From Odontocerum albicorne (lineage: Eukaryota; Arthropoda; Insecta; Trichoptera; Odontoceridae), in assembly GCA_949825065.1 (NCBI GenBank), contig OX463856.1, forward strand, positions 15,670,948 to 15,734,947: a stretch of DNA of 64,000 nt, read 5' to 3'. The translations under genes and the position numbers were made by a program. Numbering within the stretch: position 1 is the stretch's first letter; each line of letters begins with the position of its first letter. The notes beneath the pieces are model-generated. The model did no database searches and was not told the origin of the DNA. It saw nothing but the letters and a program-made list of their open reading frames with translations. Positions 53,593 to 64,000 of the stretch are shown here, piece after piece.

Positions 53593-54469
53593 ACTGGAAA
53601 AAAATATTAAGGTTTATTAGTTTAATAATCAGGACTTCATTAACACACTGTCAACCTCCAGGTGTGACCCAAGAACCTATAATGGACATTGTGGTCTATA
53701 GTTTGCATAATGCAACATACCACCGCACACAGTGGAGGAGAATCCTTACTCCACCCCTACCTGTGTGGAGCCTGGGGGGATAAGCCGTCCACAGTGTCTA
53801 AATAGCAATCTATTCACCCTTCTCCATTCATTCAACATCCTGAAGATGAGATTGAACAGATAGTCGCATTCGGTGTTAGTCTAGAAGTTTTTGCGTCGAT
53901 TTCATTATATATACTCGCAGTGTTTTTTAAGATTAGTTTTATATTTAAGTACACAAACCAGAAGTTCTTTTTAGATTAAAATGTCACTTGCTTTATTTTC
54001 ATTAGATTATAAAGACCATTGAAGCATTTCGATCATCCAGACCCTTTTGAAACTTTGTGCATTCCAGGCCATAGAATACTTCCGATGAAACATGACACCA
54101 GTCTGACCTAACCATTGTTCTCGTAACAAATCGGGATCATTCCAAGTGAAGAAAACCTGAACGTACCAGGTAGAAACACTGGTCGCGGGGATTAATGTAT
54201 TGTTATTAAACTGAATAACAAGATTATTGTAAAATATTCTACAATAATACGAAATTCCACAAAGTTAAAGCCTTAAAGATAAAAGTATGTTTTTTTTTAT
54301 TTTAATATAAATTTAATTTTATTCAACACATTACAAAAAGAAAAACTATAAATACGAAATATTTCCAAAAATATTATATACAAGCAGTATAGAATGTACA
54401 AGTTTGTGAAGACTTGTAAAAACGTAGCATGACCAAATGAGTTATTTATAATAGAGGGTCTTCATAATA
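53593..54469. other. No recognisable gene
   Basis: An 81-codon frame at 53538-53783 and a CTGAAGATGAGATTGAAC motif at about 53841 are seen; neither could be assigned. Confidence 0.4.
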
Positions 54470-54575
54470 GGAGAATATGCACGAAGTGTGTGGGTGTGGC
54501 AGGTGGAATCTAGTGGACATCTATATTCTCTACCTACGCCAATGGAACATTATGATGATGATTATGCTATTTTAA
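54470..54575 (+). repeat. RTE-like LINE 3' tail
   Basis: GTGTGGGTGTGGCAGGTGG, TATTCTCTACCTACGCCAAT, GGAACATTATGATGATGATT: plus-orientation tail ending in a GATGATGAT microsatellite, as at 15.9 kb. Confidence 0.55.
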
Positions 54576-55839
54576 ATAAGGGTGACCTCGAAACTCGAAT
54601 AGATCTAAAAAAGGCGAAATTGAAAAACTCTTGGATTCAAAACATCCATTGAATTAAACATAAAAATAAATCATGTATTACAAATGTCAATTTAAAACTT
54701 GATCAATGTGTATTTTATTCAATAAATTCTCTAAAAAGAAACCAAAGAAATTTAAAAAAATAACAACTTTTCTTAAAGTATTTTTTGGTAAACATTTTAT
54801 TTTATTTATTTCATAAAATAAATAATAAAGATTTATTTTTTCAAGGAAAATGTATTTAATTTATATAAATATGTGTTGAATCAATGAAAACTTCGATAAA
54901 ATATTGGAGATAGATAACATTTGCCACTTATTACATAATATGTACGTTCAGCAATTCTGTTGTTCTAATCATATGACCTTTGATAGTATAGCTGGAACAA
55001 TATAAAATGTTGAGACATATTGGCTTATCCAGTAATACCCAAGAGAACTCAAAGGCATAAAATGCGACCAAAGGTACACTGAATGGTTGTAGGAAAGACC
55101 GAGAAAAGATAATAATAATGCACTGACATCTATGTTTATTTAACAAAGGCTTTTTGTTTTGAAAATCATAAAAGGGTGTACTTGTGATAAAGTAGAAAAC
55201 TGTTTATTCAATGCAATACTTAACCTATTGCTAATGGAATGATTATTGATTGACTTTCAACCTACTTGCTATGCACTTTTTATTGATAAAAGAGTTGATT
55301 CTCTTAAAAATTAAACAATTCGAAAAAACTTGGGATCTGCCACTCAACTCATAGTATAAAATTAAGACAAAATATTGTTTGAAAACAGGTATTTGATTTT
55401 GAATCGCCAAAATTCTAAGCTTATTTAATTAACGCAGCTAATAACAATAAACCAATTTTGAATAGTTGAAAGATTATACTTAAGCATACACTTTTTTATT
55501 TCTTGATTTTTATTTAATTTCATACAAGTATTTTAATATGTATACATATGTTAATATATTGAAAAAAAAATGGACAATAAAATTTTATATTTCTAGTGTA
55601 TATTCTCACATTATCTAGGTTTTCTGCGAATCATTTGTCATGAATCCAGTAAACTAAGCTCTTACCTGTAGCTTACTCTTAACATAAGAACATTAAAAAA
55701 ACATTTTTTTACCTTTCACTTACTATTGATTATTATTCAATTCCTTCGGAAAAATTCTCCATTAAATGAAAAGTAATTGAATAAATTTTTATAATTTGAA
55801 AAGTAATTTGAATACAATTCTAGTATAGAGATACCCTAT
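54576..55839. other. No recognisable gene
   Basis: AT-rich; nothing identified. Confidence 0.5.
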
Positions 55840-56235
55840 TAATCAATCAATTTCAGTGCACTGGACAGAGTCCAGCACAGATTTTTGCGCCACATCCATT
55901 TTAAGAGTGGTCTTAATATGAATAATATCCATTAAAATTTATTGTTATCTTACCTTAATTTGGTAAGGAAACTTGATTTTAATTTTTAAACTCTTGAATG
56001 GTATGATCGATTGTCTTAAACTCCTGGAATAGATTAACGTTCGAGTTTCAACAAGAAGCTACGAGACATTTACATGTGATAATTATAGAACGAATTATTT
56101 TACCAATTCTTCCTTACCTAGACTCCAGAGGATTGAAAATGAGTACATTGAAGTATTAGACATATTTGGAAATAGTTTGTTGACATACGAGTATAAGGAA
56201 TGTCTGAAAAGGCACTTCCGAATATCTGAGCCTTG
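55840..56235 (+). pseudogene. Jockey/CR1-type LINE C-terminal relic
   Basis: LDRVQHRFLRHIHFKSG at about 55860 matches the (L)ERVQ.RFLR motif that follows the RT thumb in many LINEs. Near the end, YFTNSSLPRLQRIENEYIEV then LDIFGNSLLTYEYKECLKRH (about 56100-56220) matches the R...YN...DIF..SL..F conserved C-terminus. Frameshifts separate the two. This family differs from the other RT relics here. It is 5'-truncated and inactive. Confidence 0.6.
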
Positions 56236-56815
56236 AGATGGAATCCCGCATGTCTCTCGAGAATTTTTAAATAACTTTTTGATCTGATTTTTAATGGATT
56301 ATCAAATTTCCCGTCAATTATTTATTTTTTCCCGTACTTAAGGAGGTTTTTGAAGTAACAGCTATCTGATTCCGATCTTTATATTTGGTTTTCAATTTTT
56401 TGTAAACAGTTGTATTTCCCTTTCTGTCTTCCCGATTGGTGCTTCTAAGTCCAACGTTTTACTACCAACCCTACCAAAAAAAAAAACGATTAAAGCCAAC
56501 AAATTTTCACAATATTTTTTTACTGAATATAAATAAAATTCAAATAGTGATATTACATAAATACCCAAATAAATAAATATTAACATTATTTTGGACATCT
56601 TCAACACATAAAAAAATTAAAATGTACTGTTTTTGTACTTTTTTTATATTTTTACCTATATGGTATATAGTATTATAATCATTTTAATAAATTTAAATCT
56701 AATTTTCAAATTTTGATATAAATCTTCTTCTTCGAGTCGGAAATCAAGAATGTGTCGCCATTATTATACAACTATGTTTTATTGTTATAACTTTGATGAT
56801 TTTTTTTACAAACAG
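56236..56815. other. No recognisable gene
   Basis: AT-rich; nothing identified. Confidence 0.5.
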
Positions 56816-56997
56816 TAGCTTGCGGACCGCATTAAATAACCTGGCGAGCTGCGGGTTGACCATGCCTGGTTTAAATATATTTTTTTTATCTATTCTGTTC
56901 TTTTTCAATGTATGAAATATACACGGAAGGATTTTTTAATCCTTGTTATTAGTGTCATAAGTTACATTGTATAGTTTGTAAATAAATAAATAAATAA
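56816..56997 (+). mobile_element. hAT-type element end, followed by an (AAAT)n tract
   Basis: GCTTGCGGACCGCATTAAAT then GAGCTGCGGGTTGACCATGC and CTG (ending about 56868) has the form of a hAT terminus; the inverse begins CAGGCATGGTCAACCCGCAG. No partner end was found upstream. At 56976-56996 AAATAAATAAATAAAT resembles a LINE 3' end. Confidence 0.45.
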
Positions 56998-57127
56998 CAA
57001 TACTTAATTTAATTGATTCTTGACTTGTATTGCCCAACTGAAAGTATCTTCTTAATTATCTTTTCCTTAACAACCCCATTGGTAAGTTAAGGGTTTAGAC
57101 AAATATTTGCTACAATTCAATAAAAAT

Positions 57128-57245
57128 AATCTTGAGATGGTTTGGTCGCATTCAATAAATGAGTTACGTAATATTTACAGAATAAATGTTTGAAATTAAT
57201 GAAGAGCAAAAAATAGACTAAGGAAAGAATGGAAGGATACGAGTA
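57128..57245 (+). pseudogene. Short RT C-terminal relic
   Basis: RWFGRIQ at about 57135 followed, across stops, by MFEINEEQK and KEWKDT-type codons corresponds to RWFGH(I/V)..M...........RP.K.WKDT. It lies immediately upstream of the Jockey insertion. Confidence 0.45.
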
Positions 57246-57293
57246 TTGTTGGTTTTTTTTTAAATTTTGGGATAGTAAGAATCGTGAGATGAA

Positions 57294-58714
57294 AATATTT
57301 TGTTTTTTTTTTTTTTTTATTAAACAAGTAAATTACTATACAAACATTTGTCAAGGCTATACCTATATACAAATTTATTACTTAACTAATCTTAATTATA
57401 TGTTATAATTTATGAACTTATTTAATCTTATTTTCCTACATATCATTTTATTTTATTTATTCAATCTTAATATATGAGATCTTAGAAATAATTAACACCT
57501 ACATACTACTTATAACTAGATAACAATTCTTACACTAATTATTTAGCAAAAAGAAGTCCACTCGTTCAGGCTACTTGTATTCCATCACATTCACTCAGAC
57601 CTTGGTCGTCCCAGCTAATACTGAAGGTGGACTAGTCAGGCAACAGATAATGCTTCGGGAGCTTGTGCTTATAACGGAAGGGTAGGTCGGATTTACTCTC
57701 GTAAGCCCCCAAGGCAGCGACTAAGGGATTTCTGTGAATTTGTTGGCTTTTATAGAACTTCACGGTCCAAGCGAGGATGTGGTGTTGTAGGGTTTCTTCT
57801 CGCTGTTCAGCGTGAAGTCGGGTAAGATTTGTTCTGGGATGGGTGTTAAATGATATCTTGAATGCCTTGTTCTGCACTCTCTGGAGTTTCAGGTGATCCG
57901 TGTTGCTCACACTACCTCAAACGGGTGCAGCATAGGTCAAGATAGGACAAATAAGGGTTTTATAGAGGAGGAGCTTATTTTTGGGGGAAAGGAAGCTGCG
58001 TCGATGAAATATCGAACTGATAGCCCCTATGCCCTTATGTCCCTTCTGTCTGATAGTATTCAAATGGGTTTTCCACGTCAGTCGCCGGTCAAGGTGCAGG
58101 CCGAGGTGTTTAACCACGTCCTGCCACTCAACCACCGATGAATAAGGGCATCGACGGCACTCTTTCCTTGATTTTTCGGGAGAACATGATGGCCTCGGTT
58201 TTGGCGTTATTGATTTTGAGCCTCCAGTCTTGGTAGTATTTCTCAAGGATCTCAAGAGCAATCTGGAGACGGCGACCAGCTCGATCCACCTTGAGTGACG
58301 ATGCGTAGCATGCCGCATCGTCAGCAAAGAGTGCGAATTTACAGTTTGGGGGAGTGGAAATGTCGTGTGTGTAAATGTTAAATAGACATGGTCCAAGTAT
58401 ACTGCCTTGGGGGACACCCATAAGGATGGGCCTGGCGGATGACGTAGAATGATGAGTGGTGACTGTGAAACTTCTATTGGAAAGGTAGGATTGAAGTAGT
58501 TTCACGAGATAGAGTGGAGTGCCAGTGAGGAGAAGTTTGTGAAGAAGGCCATCATGCCAGACAGTATCAAAAGCCTTCTCGAGGTCCAGCAGTACCATGC
58601 CAGTGCTTCTGTTCCTATTGAAGCCCATCGACACGTCTTCCACGACACGGGTAAGTTGCTGGACCGTGTTGTGTCTTGTTCTTAATCCAAATTGCTCATG
58701 AGAGAATATTTTGT
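57294..58714 (-). mobile_element. 5'-truncated Jockey-type retrotransposon with 10-bp target duplication
   Basis: AATATTTTGT occurs at 57294-57303 and 58705-58714 and bounds a 1.4-kb minus-strand insertion. The 3' end is a poly(A) tail, seen on the plus strand as a T run at 57303-57318. The body is the C-terminal part of ORF2 (RT) and the 3' UTR. Truncation falls inside the RT just before the QFG motif, so ORF1, the endonuclease and part of the RT fingers are missing. A second, older 3' end of the family is at 18045-18450. Confidence 0.93.
57630..58704 (-). pseudogene. Jockey-type reverse transcriptase, truncated, one frameshift and one stop
   Basis: From the truncated start: HEQFGLRTRHNTVQQLTRVV, then GMVLLDLEKAFDTVWHDGLL (palm motif with catalytic Asp), LMGVPQGSILGP, and FALFADDAACYASS (FADD catalytic pair). 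After a one-base frameshift near 58130, SSVVEWQDVVKHLGLHLDRR, LTWKTHLNTIRQKGHKG and LICPILTYAAPV follow. A TGA near 57917 replaces the expected Trp, and the same frame continues SNTDHLKLQRVQNKAFKISF to LPKHYLLPD at the natural end. The N-terminal residues of the 228-codon frame beyond 58704 are flanking DNA, not element. All seen catalytic residues are intact, so decay is recent. Confidence 0.93.
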
Positions 58715-58814
58715 ATAATACCAAAGAATGTGGGTGTAAAAATGAAGGCGTGTAAAATTGTCCTGTATATCTAATCCAAAGTACCGATACCAATAGACTA
58801 TCCTTTGTTATCAA

Positions 58815-59029
58815 GTCATCTTCTAAATTGGCTTATTGTGTGTAAGCTATTGAACTTATTCTAGTACATAGTCTTGACAAATTAAACCCAATGTTTCGAT
58901 GGCAAGGAGATTACGAGTAAATTAAATGAAAGACAACCGGTAGATTCAGACACAGACATTGTGCAGTTTTGCGTTAGGTAGAGTTTTATATATAGTAGTA
59001 GTATGTTAATTGTTGTGGTGTATTATTTA
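58815..59029. other. No recognisable feature
   Basis: AT-rich; nothing identified. Confidence 0.5.
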
Positions 59030-59290
59030 TTCATTTATTAAACACTTAGTAAAAACAATCTTGTGGGTTTATTGTCAGGTGACAATCTCTTCCGAACAAC
59101 CAGACAAAAGTGAATAAAGCATGTTAAATAATCGCAAAATATATTCAAAACATTGTTCATATTTATGAAATTTATGAATATAAACTTACTCGTATTAAAG
59201 TAAAAGTGAGATATCATCAATCAAAGGAAAAGAAAATAATGAGGAAGAGGATTGAAAAATCAGGAATGATAAACGTTATATTACTGACTA
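59030..59290 (-). mobile_element. Tail-sharing LINE, 3' UTR only, copy 3
   Basis: Plus-strand GGTTTATTGTCAGGTGACAA, TCTCTTCCGAACAACCAGAC (shared tail), GTGAGATATCATCAATCAAA and GGAAAAGAAAATAATGAGGA match the inverse of the 3' UTRs at 3330-3620 and 35520-35790. No coding sequence remains. Confidence 0.75.
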
Positions 59291-59804
59291 TTAATTATTA
59301 TAAGCGCTATAAAAAATATGATAACCAACATATAAGCTATAGATAAACATATTTTTTTCTAAAAAATAGTCTAAATATATGGCGTAGCATAAGGTGTATT
59401 TATATCAAGATTTTTGAGCTATTTGTGAACCATATCATGGGAATCAAAAGCTAACCTTTAGAATAGGTCTTTCACATTGCAGAAGAGTTGAACAAATACT
59501 CAGTATTTAACTCCTCGTTCTCAATCACTCAAAAGCTTCATTAGGTTGTATACACTAACGGAGAGTTGAGTCCCAACTGCGTTTGACTGAATAAATACAA
59601 ACAGTTGAAAATTTGTCAATACCGTGGACATGTGACATTCAAAGAGCATGGGAAAAGCTTAGGATTACCTGACAAGAAATAATAATATCTCTTGCCGGTT
59701 AAATTTTGCTCTTGATGAATACATACTTTAGAATAGATTTTGATGATTGGAAGGAAATATGTAATAGTGAAAGGAGACAAGCAAATAATGCTATAAGAAT
59801 GCAT
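59291..59804. other. No recognisable feature
   Basis: AT-rich; nothing identified. Confidence 0.5.
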
Positions 59805-60082
59805 TCACGGCCAGATACTGAATGCATTCACAGTTAACTTGGCGTACGATGAAATCATTAATTACTAAGCAATAGACAATGATGTCAGATTCCCCGTGGA
59901 TATTCGAAATCATCCAATGGTACCCAGAAGAAGACCGAAGGTATGCTGGATAGATGAAATCAGGAAGCATGGCAGCATCACGTGGCACCAGCGGGCAAAA
60001 AATCGAATTATTTGGAGTCAACTTGGGGAGACCTTTATCCAGCAGTGGATCGACCCAGGTTGACAATTATGATGATGAGACA
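59805..60082 (+). pseudogene. RTE-like retrotransposon 3' end, copy 2
   Basis: From about 59885 the sequence closely follows 11225-11430: CAGATTCCCCGTGG, GAAGAAGACCGAAGG, GATGAAATCAGGAAGCATGG, GGAGACCTTTATCCAGCAGT and a GATGATGAG tail. The minus-frame ORF track over this region is a shadow of it. The translation keeps RRPKVCWIDEIRKHGSI and RIIWSQLGETFIQQWIDPG, so the gene end is slightly longer than in copy 1, where the W is replaced by a stop. Confidence 0.8.
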
Positions 60083-60429
60083 ATGATTAACTAGGTACAC
60101 ATTTAACTCATTTTAATCTCAGTATATTTTGCATAAAATGTGCGAAAAATCCCAAGCATTTTTTGGCAAAAAAACAGCAGTTTATGTTTTATTTTTTATC
60201 TCAGTTAATATTAAGTTTAAAACCCTATTTTTTGTGCAGACCTCCCTGTAGAGTGTAAAATAATAAGTAACTTTCATATTTCATAAAAAAATCTTTTTTT
60301 TTATTCTACATACTTATATGAAAACTTTGAGGCCGATGATTGACCCCGTGGGATTTTTCATATACACCAGTTGGGGCCCATAATCGGCCCCGTGGGGTTA
60401 AAAGGGTTAATAAGCATAACAAATTAAAA
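60083..60429. other. No recognisable gene
   Basis: AT-rich; nothing identified. Confidence 0.5.
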
Positions 60430-60620
60430 CACTCTGTAGGGTAAAACACGGTGGTTTGGACATGTAGAAAGAATGAGAGTTGAACATTTAACAAAACAGG
60501 TCTACACCGCACATTTAAGTAACAGGAAGACCTAGAAGGTATAAGACCTATTTTTGGAGACAAGAACTTTAACAGGTTTGCATGTGTCCTTGAAAGTATA
60601 TAATAGAAAAGTAAAAATAT
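60430..60620 (+). pseudogene. RT C-terminal relic
   Basis: RWFGHVERMRVEHLTKQVYT and AHLSNRKT give the RWFGHVERM...RLTKQ(I/V)Y.A segment, followed by decayed GRPR.-like codons. One of the better-preserved copies of this motif. 5'-truncated. Confidence 0.7.
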
Positions 60621-60829
60621 GAATTCTAGATTTTAGATCATCTGAAACCAGGCAACTTTTTATCCAAAGACAGTACTAATGAGGTAATGATTTTGATTTT
60701 GATAAAATTGGAGAAATAGACAACTATAAAAATAGACAAATGATTTTCAAAAGTTGAGAAGTAAAATCAAGAGGAATAAATTTCTTAAAGAGTGCTGCGG
60801 CCATCAAAAGTTTGTAGATATATGTAAAT

Positions 60830-61445
60830 ATAAAATATAAATATAGGTTTACTGATAGCAACCTAGTATGTAAAAACACATTCCAAAATCGCACATATGT
60901 TATATCTCAAGATGAATAGCAGAAAACATATAATATTTAAAAGAAAAGCTATCGAAAGGTCTAGACTCAACTCATAACATTCTCCCGGTCGAGATACACC
61001 CCACAAATATAGGGCGAGCCCAGCCACGAGGACACGTTTTTCAGCTCACACCCTTGTACATGTAGATGCAGAAAAAAAAGAAAATCAATAAATTGCAGAA
61101 AAAAAATCCACAATAACCACCTTAGATTGACTCAAATAAATAAATATACGTTCTTTGAAAGCATTATAGTGTGTATATATTACACATAAATGTATTCCAA
61201 AATCGTACATATAATATATCTCAATATCAACTGCAAAAAATATATTGAACAGAGAAACCATGAGGTCTGGACTCGTCTTAAAACATCCCCCCGGCCGAGA
61301 TACACCCCATTTATATAGAGCGAGCTCGGCCGCAAGGACATCAGATGTTTTTCAGCTCATACCCTTGTACACGTAAACTAAGAAAAATAAAAAAAATCTC
61401 ACAAACGACCTCAAGTTAATTGTCAGCAAAAAAAAAGCGAAAGGC
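60830..61445 (+). repeat. Interspersed repeat family R61, two tandem copies
   Basis: Copy A (about 60830-61130) and copy B (about 61150-61445) share, in order, CATTCCAAAATCGCACATAT, ATATCTCAAGATGAAT, GGTCTAGACTC, AACATTCTCCCGGTCGAGAT, ACACCCC, TATAGGGCGAGC, TTTTTCAGCTCACACCCTTG and GTACATGTA. Both have A-rich 3' parts. The conserved centre is GC-rich. No ORF is shared. Confidence 0.8.
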
Positions 61446-62774
61446 TGATTAAGTTGGAAAATCACAAATGGAAAATAATGTTCACACATATAAAATATGA
61501 AAATAAATAAGCAATGTTATATAATGAAGGCCAGTCTTCATGGTTGTTCCCTCAAATCTGAGGATTGTGATCGCCACGGTCATCAACCATCCTCATCCGG
61601 CACAATCGATCTTCAACACCATGTAGCACCTCCTGAAATGACCACCACGTTGCTTTTTCCGCCTTGTCACCCCATTGAATGGGTACCATTTACACATCCC
61701 ACCACAGACAGCCTCTAAAGGCTGCCGTTTTCTTTCCCTGCTATGTGTCCATATGCATTATAAGAGTCTTTACGTATACATCTCAGAAATACACGTCTCA
61801 ACAATGAACTCTTCAAACATCGATCGATCGGCTATTCTAGTTGTTCCATAAAATACGCCAGATCGGCTTTCAACACTACATCTCCCGTTTGAAGTATTAA
61901 TATCTTAAAAAAATTATTGACGTTTCTCCATCTTACATATTGTCAACCAATCTGAACGACTCCCGAGTAAATAAACAACATACCAATAACCCATAAATGA
62001 CGGCCCTATGACGCAGAGTTTGGCGTATAAAGTAAGTATCTCATGGGCGACTTGACAGTGAAGTTGCTGAATTTTTCCATACCTCGAAAGCAGTGGTACA
62101 CTTAGAATAGGATCAGATGCGAAGGTGGCTACACTGCATATGATATGCACCGTGAGTTTGGGTAGATCCAAATCATGGAGCATACTGTAAGTTGAATGCT
62201 ATATGCTTTTCCTGAAGTATTGTAAGAACTACACAATGTAACACCTGATGCTGAAGAAGAAATATTGCGTGTGAAGGACACACGTAAAAGAAAAAAATAT
62301 GAGTTATTTGCTTGTTCTACCAATAACTCAAAAATAAATATCCTCACATCCACTAATACGCAGTCATGCATACACAATAAAAATCCGTTATTCAGAATCA
62401 CGTCTCACGTTTGCATAGCTCCTTTCAGCCCCTTTAACTCAGAAGGGGTGGGAAAAAATTGTTGGTTCATACGTGTGTACCCGTTCGTATTTTCTCCTCG
62501 CATTTTACACCATGTATATCATCCTTTATGTTGAGGCAAATGTCAAATTGGGCAAAAAATCACATAACCTTAATGGCGGTTTGTGAGAATATCTCGCGTT
62601 GGATTTATGGCAATTTGCTCACTTGAAAAAGTTTTTGTTGTCGGACAAATCTTTGATAATTTTTCGTGCGCGCCGACATTATATTATAACTGTAATGTTA
62701 TACTTGTAGCAATATTTTTCTCTTTATATTTTATGATTTTGTTTTTAAAAATAATATATATTTTTTAATTCTTA
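61446..62774. other. No recognised gene
   Basis: A GC-richer stretch at 61550-61730 carries open frames on both strands without a known motif. The rest is AT-rich. Confidence 0.4.
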
Positions 62775-62865
62775 CTTACGTACCATTACGCCATGTCCCT
62801 TTTGGTTTAGGCAGAGAGAGAAGATATCGCAACGCTGTCCTATATGAATAAGGTTCTTATCTCAT
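62775..62865 (-). repeat. RTE-like LINE 3' tail
   Basis: Plus-strand TACGTACCATTACGCCATGT, CCCTTTTGGTTTAGGCAGAG, AGAGAAGATATCGCAACGC: same tail as at 21465 and 47740, facing left. Confidence 0.6.
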
Positions 62866-62969
62866 CCACATCCATAAACATCTTGTCATGCATATTTTTC
62901 GAATCAACTGGAGTGAGCATGTCATAAATATCTAGGTCCTGCAACGCTCTATCGTTAAATCTAAATGGT

Positions 62970-63260
62970 ATATGGTTGTAAAGGCGAAATCGCGATGGAC
63001 CAAACATGTGATACGCTTGGACGATCATAGGCACTCAAAATGCGTCTTGTACGGGGAAGTAGTGAGTAAATGGAAGATTGGTGGAGAAATAAATCGCTAT
63101 AAGGGCAATATGCGAGAGTCGCTGACTTTTTGCGGGGCGCTTGAGGATTGGAAGCACGTGTTTCAGGGCCGTGGAGAATGGAGAGTCACTGTTCTCGAGA
63201 TGATGCCCTCACGGAAGATCGCATGATTAACGTGGAAGAGCAGCTCGAGATTGACGTTGG
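62970..63260 (+). pseudogene. RT C-terminal fragment, well preserved
   Basis: An 84-codon frame reads KSRWTKHVIRLDDHRHSKCV, LYGEVVSKWKIGGEINRYKG, NMRESLTFCGALEDWKHVFQ and GRGEWR. It matches the RW.GHV.RMDD.R.PK..LYGEL..G.R..GR...R.KD....L segment and the W...A.DR..WR end of a non-LTR RT polyprotein. It is a different family from the WFGHVERMN relics. Catalytic parts are missing. Confidence 0.75.
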
Positions 63261-63299
63261 AGTGGCGAAGGCATCCTCGACTACCCAGCAACGACGACG

Positions 63300-63490
63300 A
63301 TGGCATTTCGTCATACATACCGTCCTTTTTCTTACTTTACTCACCTCCTTCCACTCTTTTCTCGAACTACATATTCTTCGCTCTCCATTAATTTCAGTAT
63401 TTATATTTGTTTCGTTAGTGTATCCTTACTCATTCTCTCAATATGGCCAAACCATATCATGGTTCTTTTATTAATTATTCTTATAAAATT
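63300..63490 (-). pseudogene. RT C-terminal relic
   Basis: Minus-strand TMIWFGHIERMSKDTLTKQI is the WFGH(I/V)ERM motif of the RTE-like family. LMESEE and REKSGRR-type codons follow in the downstream part. It lies only about 40 bp from an oppositely oriented RT fragment of another family. Confidence 0.65.
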
Positions 63491-63703
63491 TTCCTTTAAT
63501 AAAAAAATGTATCCTTTATGCGATCATTTCTTAGTCTAGCAAATATCGAAATATCAAATATTCTATACAAATCACACATTTCTACTGCATTTATTTAGTT
63601 TGTAATCTAATAAATACGACGATATCCGTAGCATAGAAGTCACTGCATTCACTGCATTTAAATAATCAGGAAAACCAGGCTAGATTCCAGGCAGATTCAG
63701 TTG

Positions 63704-63770
63704 TAGAGCCGTTATACTTTTTATCAACGGTCGTGGTCTAACAGTATTCACCCTAAACAAGCGGGCACCA
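63704..63770 (+). repeat. Interspersed repeat, mate at 645-702
   Basis: AGCCGTTATACTTTTTATCA, AACGGTCG and TTCACCCTAAACAAGCGGGC match the mate in order. Not identified. Confidence 0.4.
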
Positions 63771-63892
63771 AAACGAGAATATTTTTTTATGGAATAATGT
63801 CACTTTGTCTGATACCTATATATTTTGACTTTATTAGATGTTTCGAGATATTGGACATCTATTGTTGAGAAACTGTGAGCATCTGATTGTTG

Positions 63893-63955
63893 TAAACGGT
63901 ATATCTAAAGAGACTCATTACCAATAACTTCCAACCAAACTAAAAAATGCTTTTT
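63893..63955 (-). mobile_element. SINE tail scrap
   Basis: Plus-strand TGTAAACGGTATATC and CATTACCAATAACTTCCAAC, CAAACT resemble the worn tail in minus orientation. Weak. Confidence 0.35.
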
Positions 63956-64000
63956 TTACAAGATAAATAATGCTTTTTTTCCAAATCGCAAAAGATGACG

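Noticed and set aside
53841..53870. Another hammerhead-like core (CTGAAGATGAGATTGAAC)
   Set aside because: The GAAA element and a pairing stem are missing.
58715..58814. N-terminal ~33 residues of the 228-codon Jockey frame
   Set aside because: They lie outside the target duplication at 58705-58714 and are flanking DNA that happens to be in frame.
1..64000. Bacterial-type operons, ribosome binding sites or rRNA genes
   Set aside because: None seen; composition, tRNA-derived SINEs and retrotransposons show a eukaryotic nuclear genome.

Overview
The window looks like eukaryotic, AT-rich, gene-poor arthropod DNA, most likely from an insect; the order cannot be fixed from sequence alone. It has no operons or bacterial signals, and I recognise no intact host gene. 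Almost everything identifiable is transposon-derived: decayed non-LTR retrotransposon 3' ends, a Jockey-type LINE, Penelope-like and mariner remnants, a hAT-type MITE, and more than twenty copies of a tRNA-derived SINE. A 200-base run of N (2159-2358) marks a scaffold gap.

Layout. 1-5 kb: SINEs, a LINE copy with a 34-bp tandem expansion inside its coding region, and a reverse-transcriptase (RT) relic split by a SINE. 5-8.3 kb: RT relics, a 57-bp minisatellite and a 701-bp hAT-like MITE containing a run of 19 C. 10.9-13 kb: an RTE-like 3' end and a 65-bp minisatellite. 15-18.5 kb: the first of two ~0.5-kb interspersed repeats, an old ~340-bp duplication and a Jockey 3' end. 19-24 kb: a possible inverted-repeat element, a LINE interrupted by two SINEs, the second 0.5-kb repeat, and a Penelope-like fragment with GIY-YIG coding sequence between inverted terminal repeats. 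25-36 kb: SINEs, RT relics, and a LINE inserted into the 3' tail of another LINE with an 11-bp target duplication. 36.7-37.3 kb: a 59-bp satellite with dimeric alternation. 37.7-39.4 kb: a Penelope terminal-repeat palindrome with a 15-bp target duplication, then an internally deleted mariner. 40-50 kb: more RT relics, SINEs, CpG-rich blocks and a second deleted mariner. 51-64 kb: an interspersed repeat (one pair in tandem), a hAT end, a 5'-truncated Jockey element with a 10-bp target duplication, and further RT relics.

How the parts relate. The SINEs and one LINE family (copies at 2990-3645, 35215-35791 and 59030-59290) end in the same 3' tail. This is the arrangement expected when a SINE is moved by that LINE's reverse transcriptase. 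Nested insertions give a relative order: an RTE-like family is oldest and is interrupted by SINEs and by the tail-sharing LINE. The Penelope-type terminal repeats carry hammerhead-like cores. No copy looks able to move by itself: every coding remnant is truncated, frameshifted or stopped.

All family assignments come from reading conceptual translations by eye. Boundaries of decayed relics are approximate unless target duplications or inverted termini are stated.
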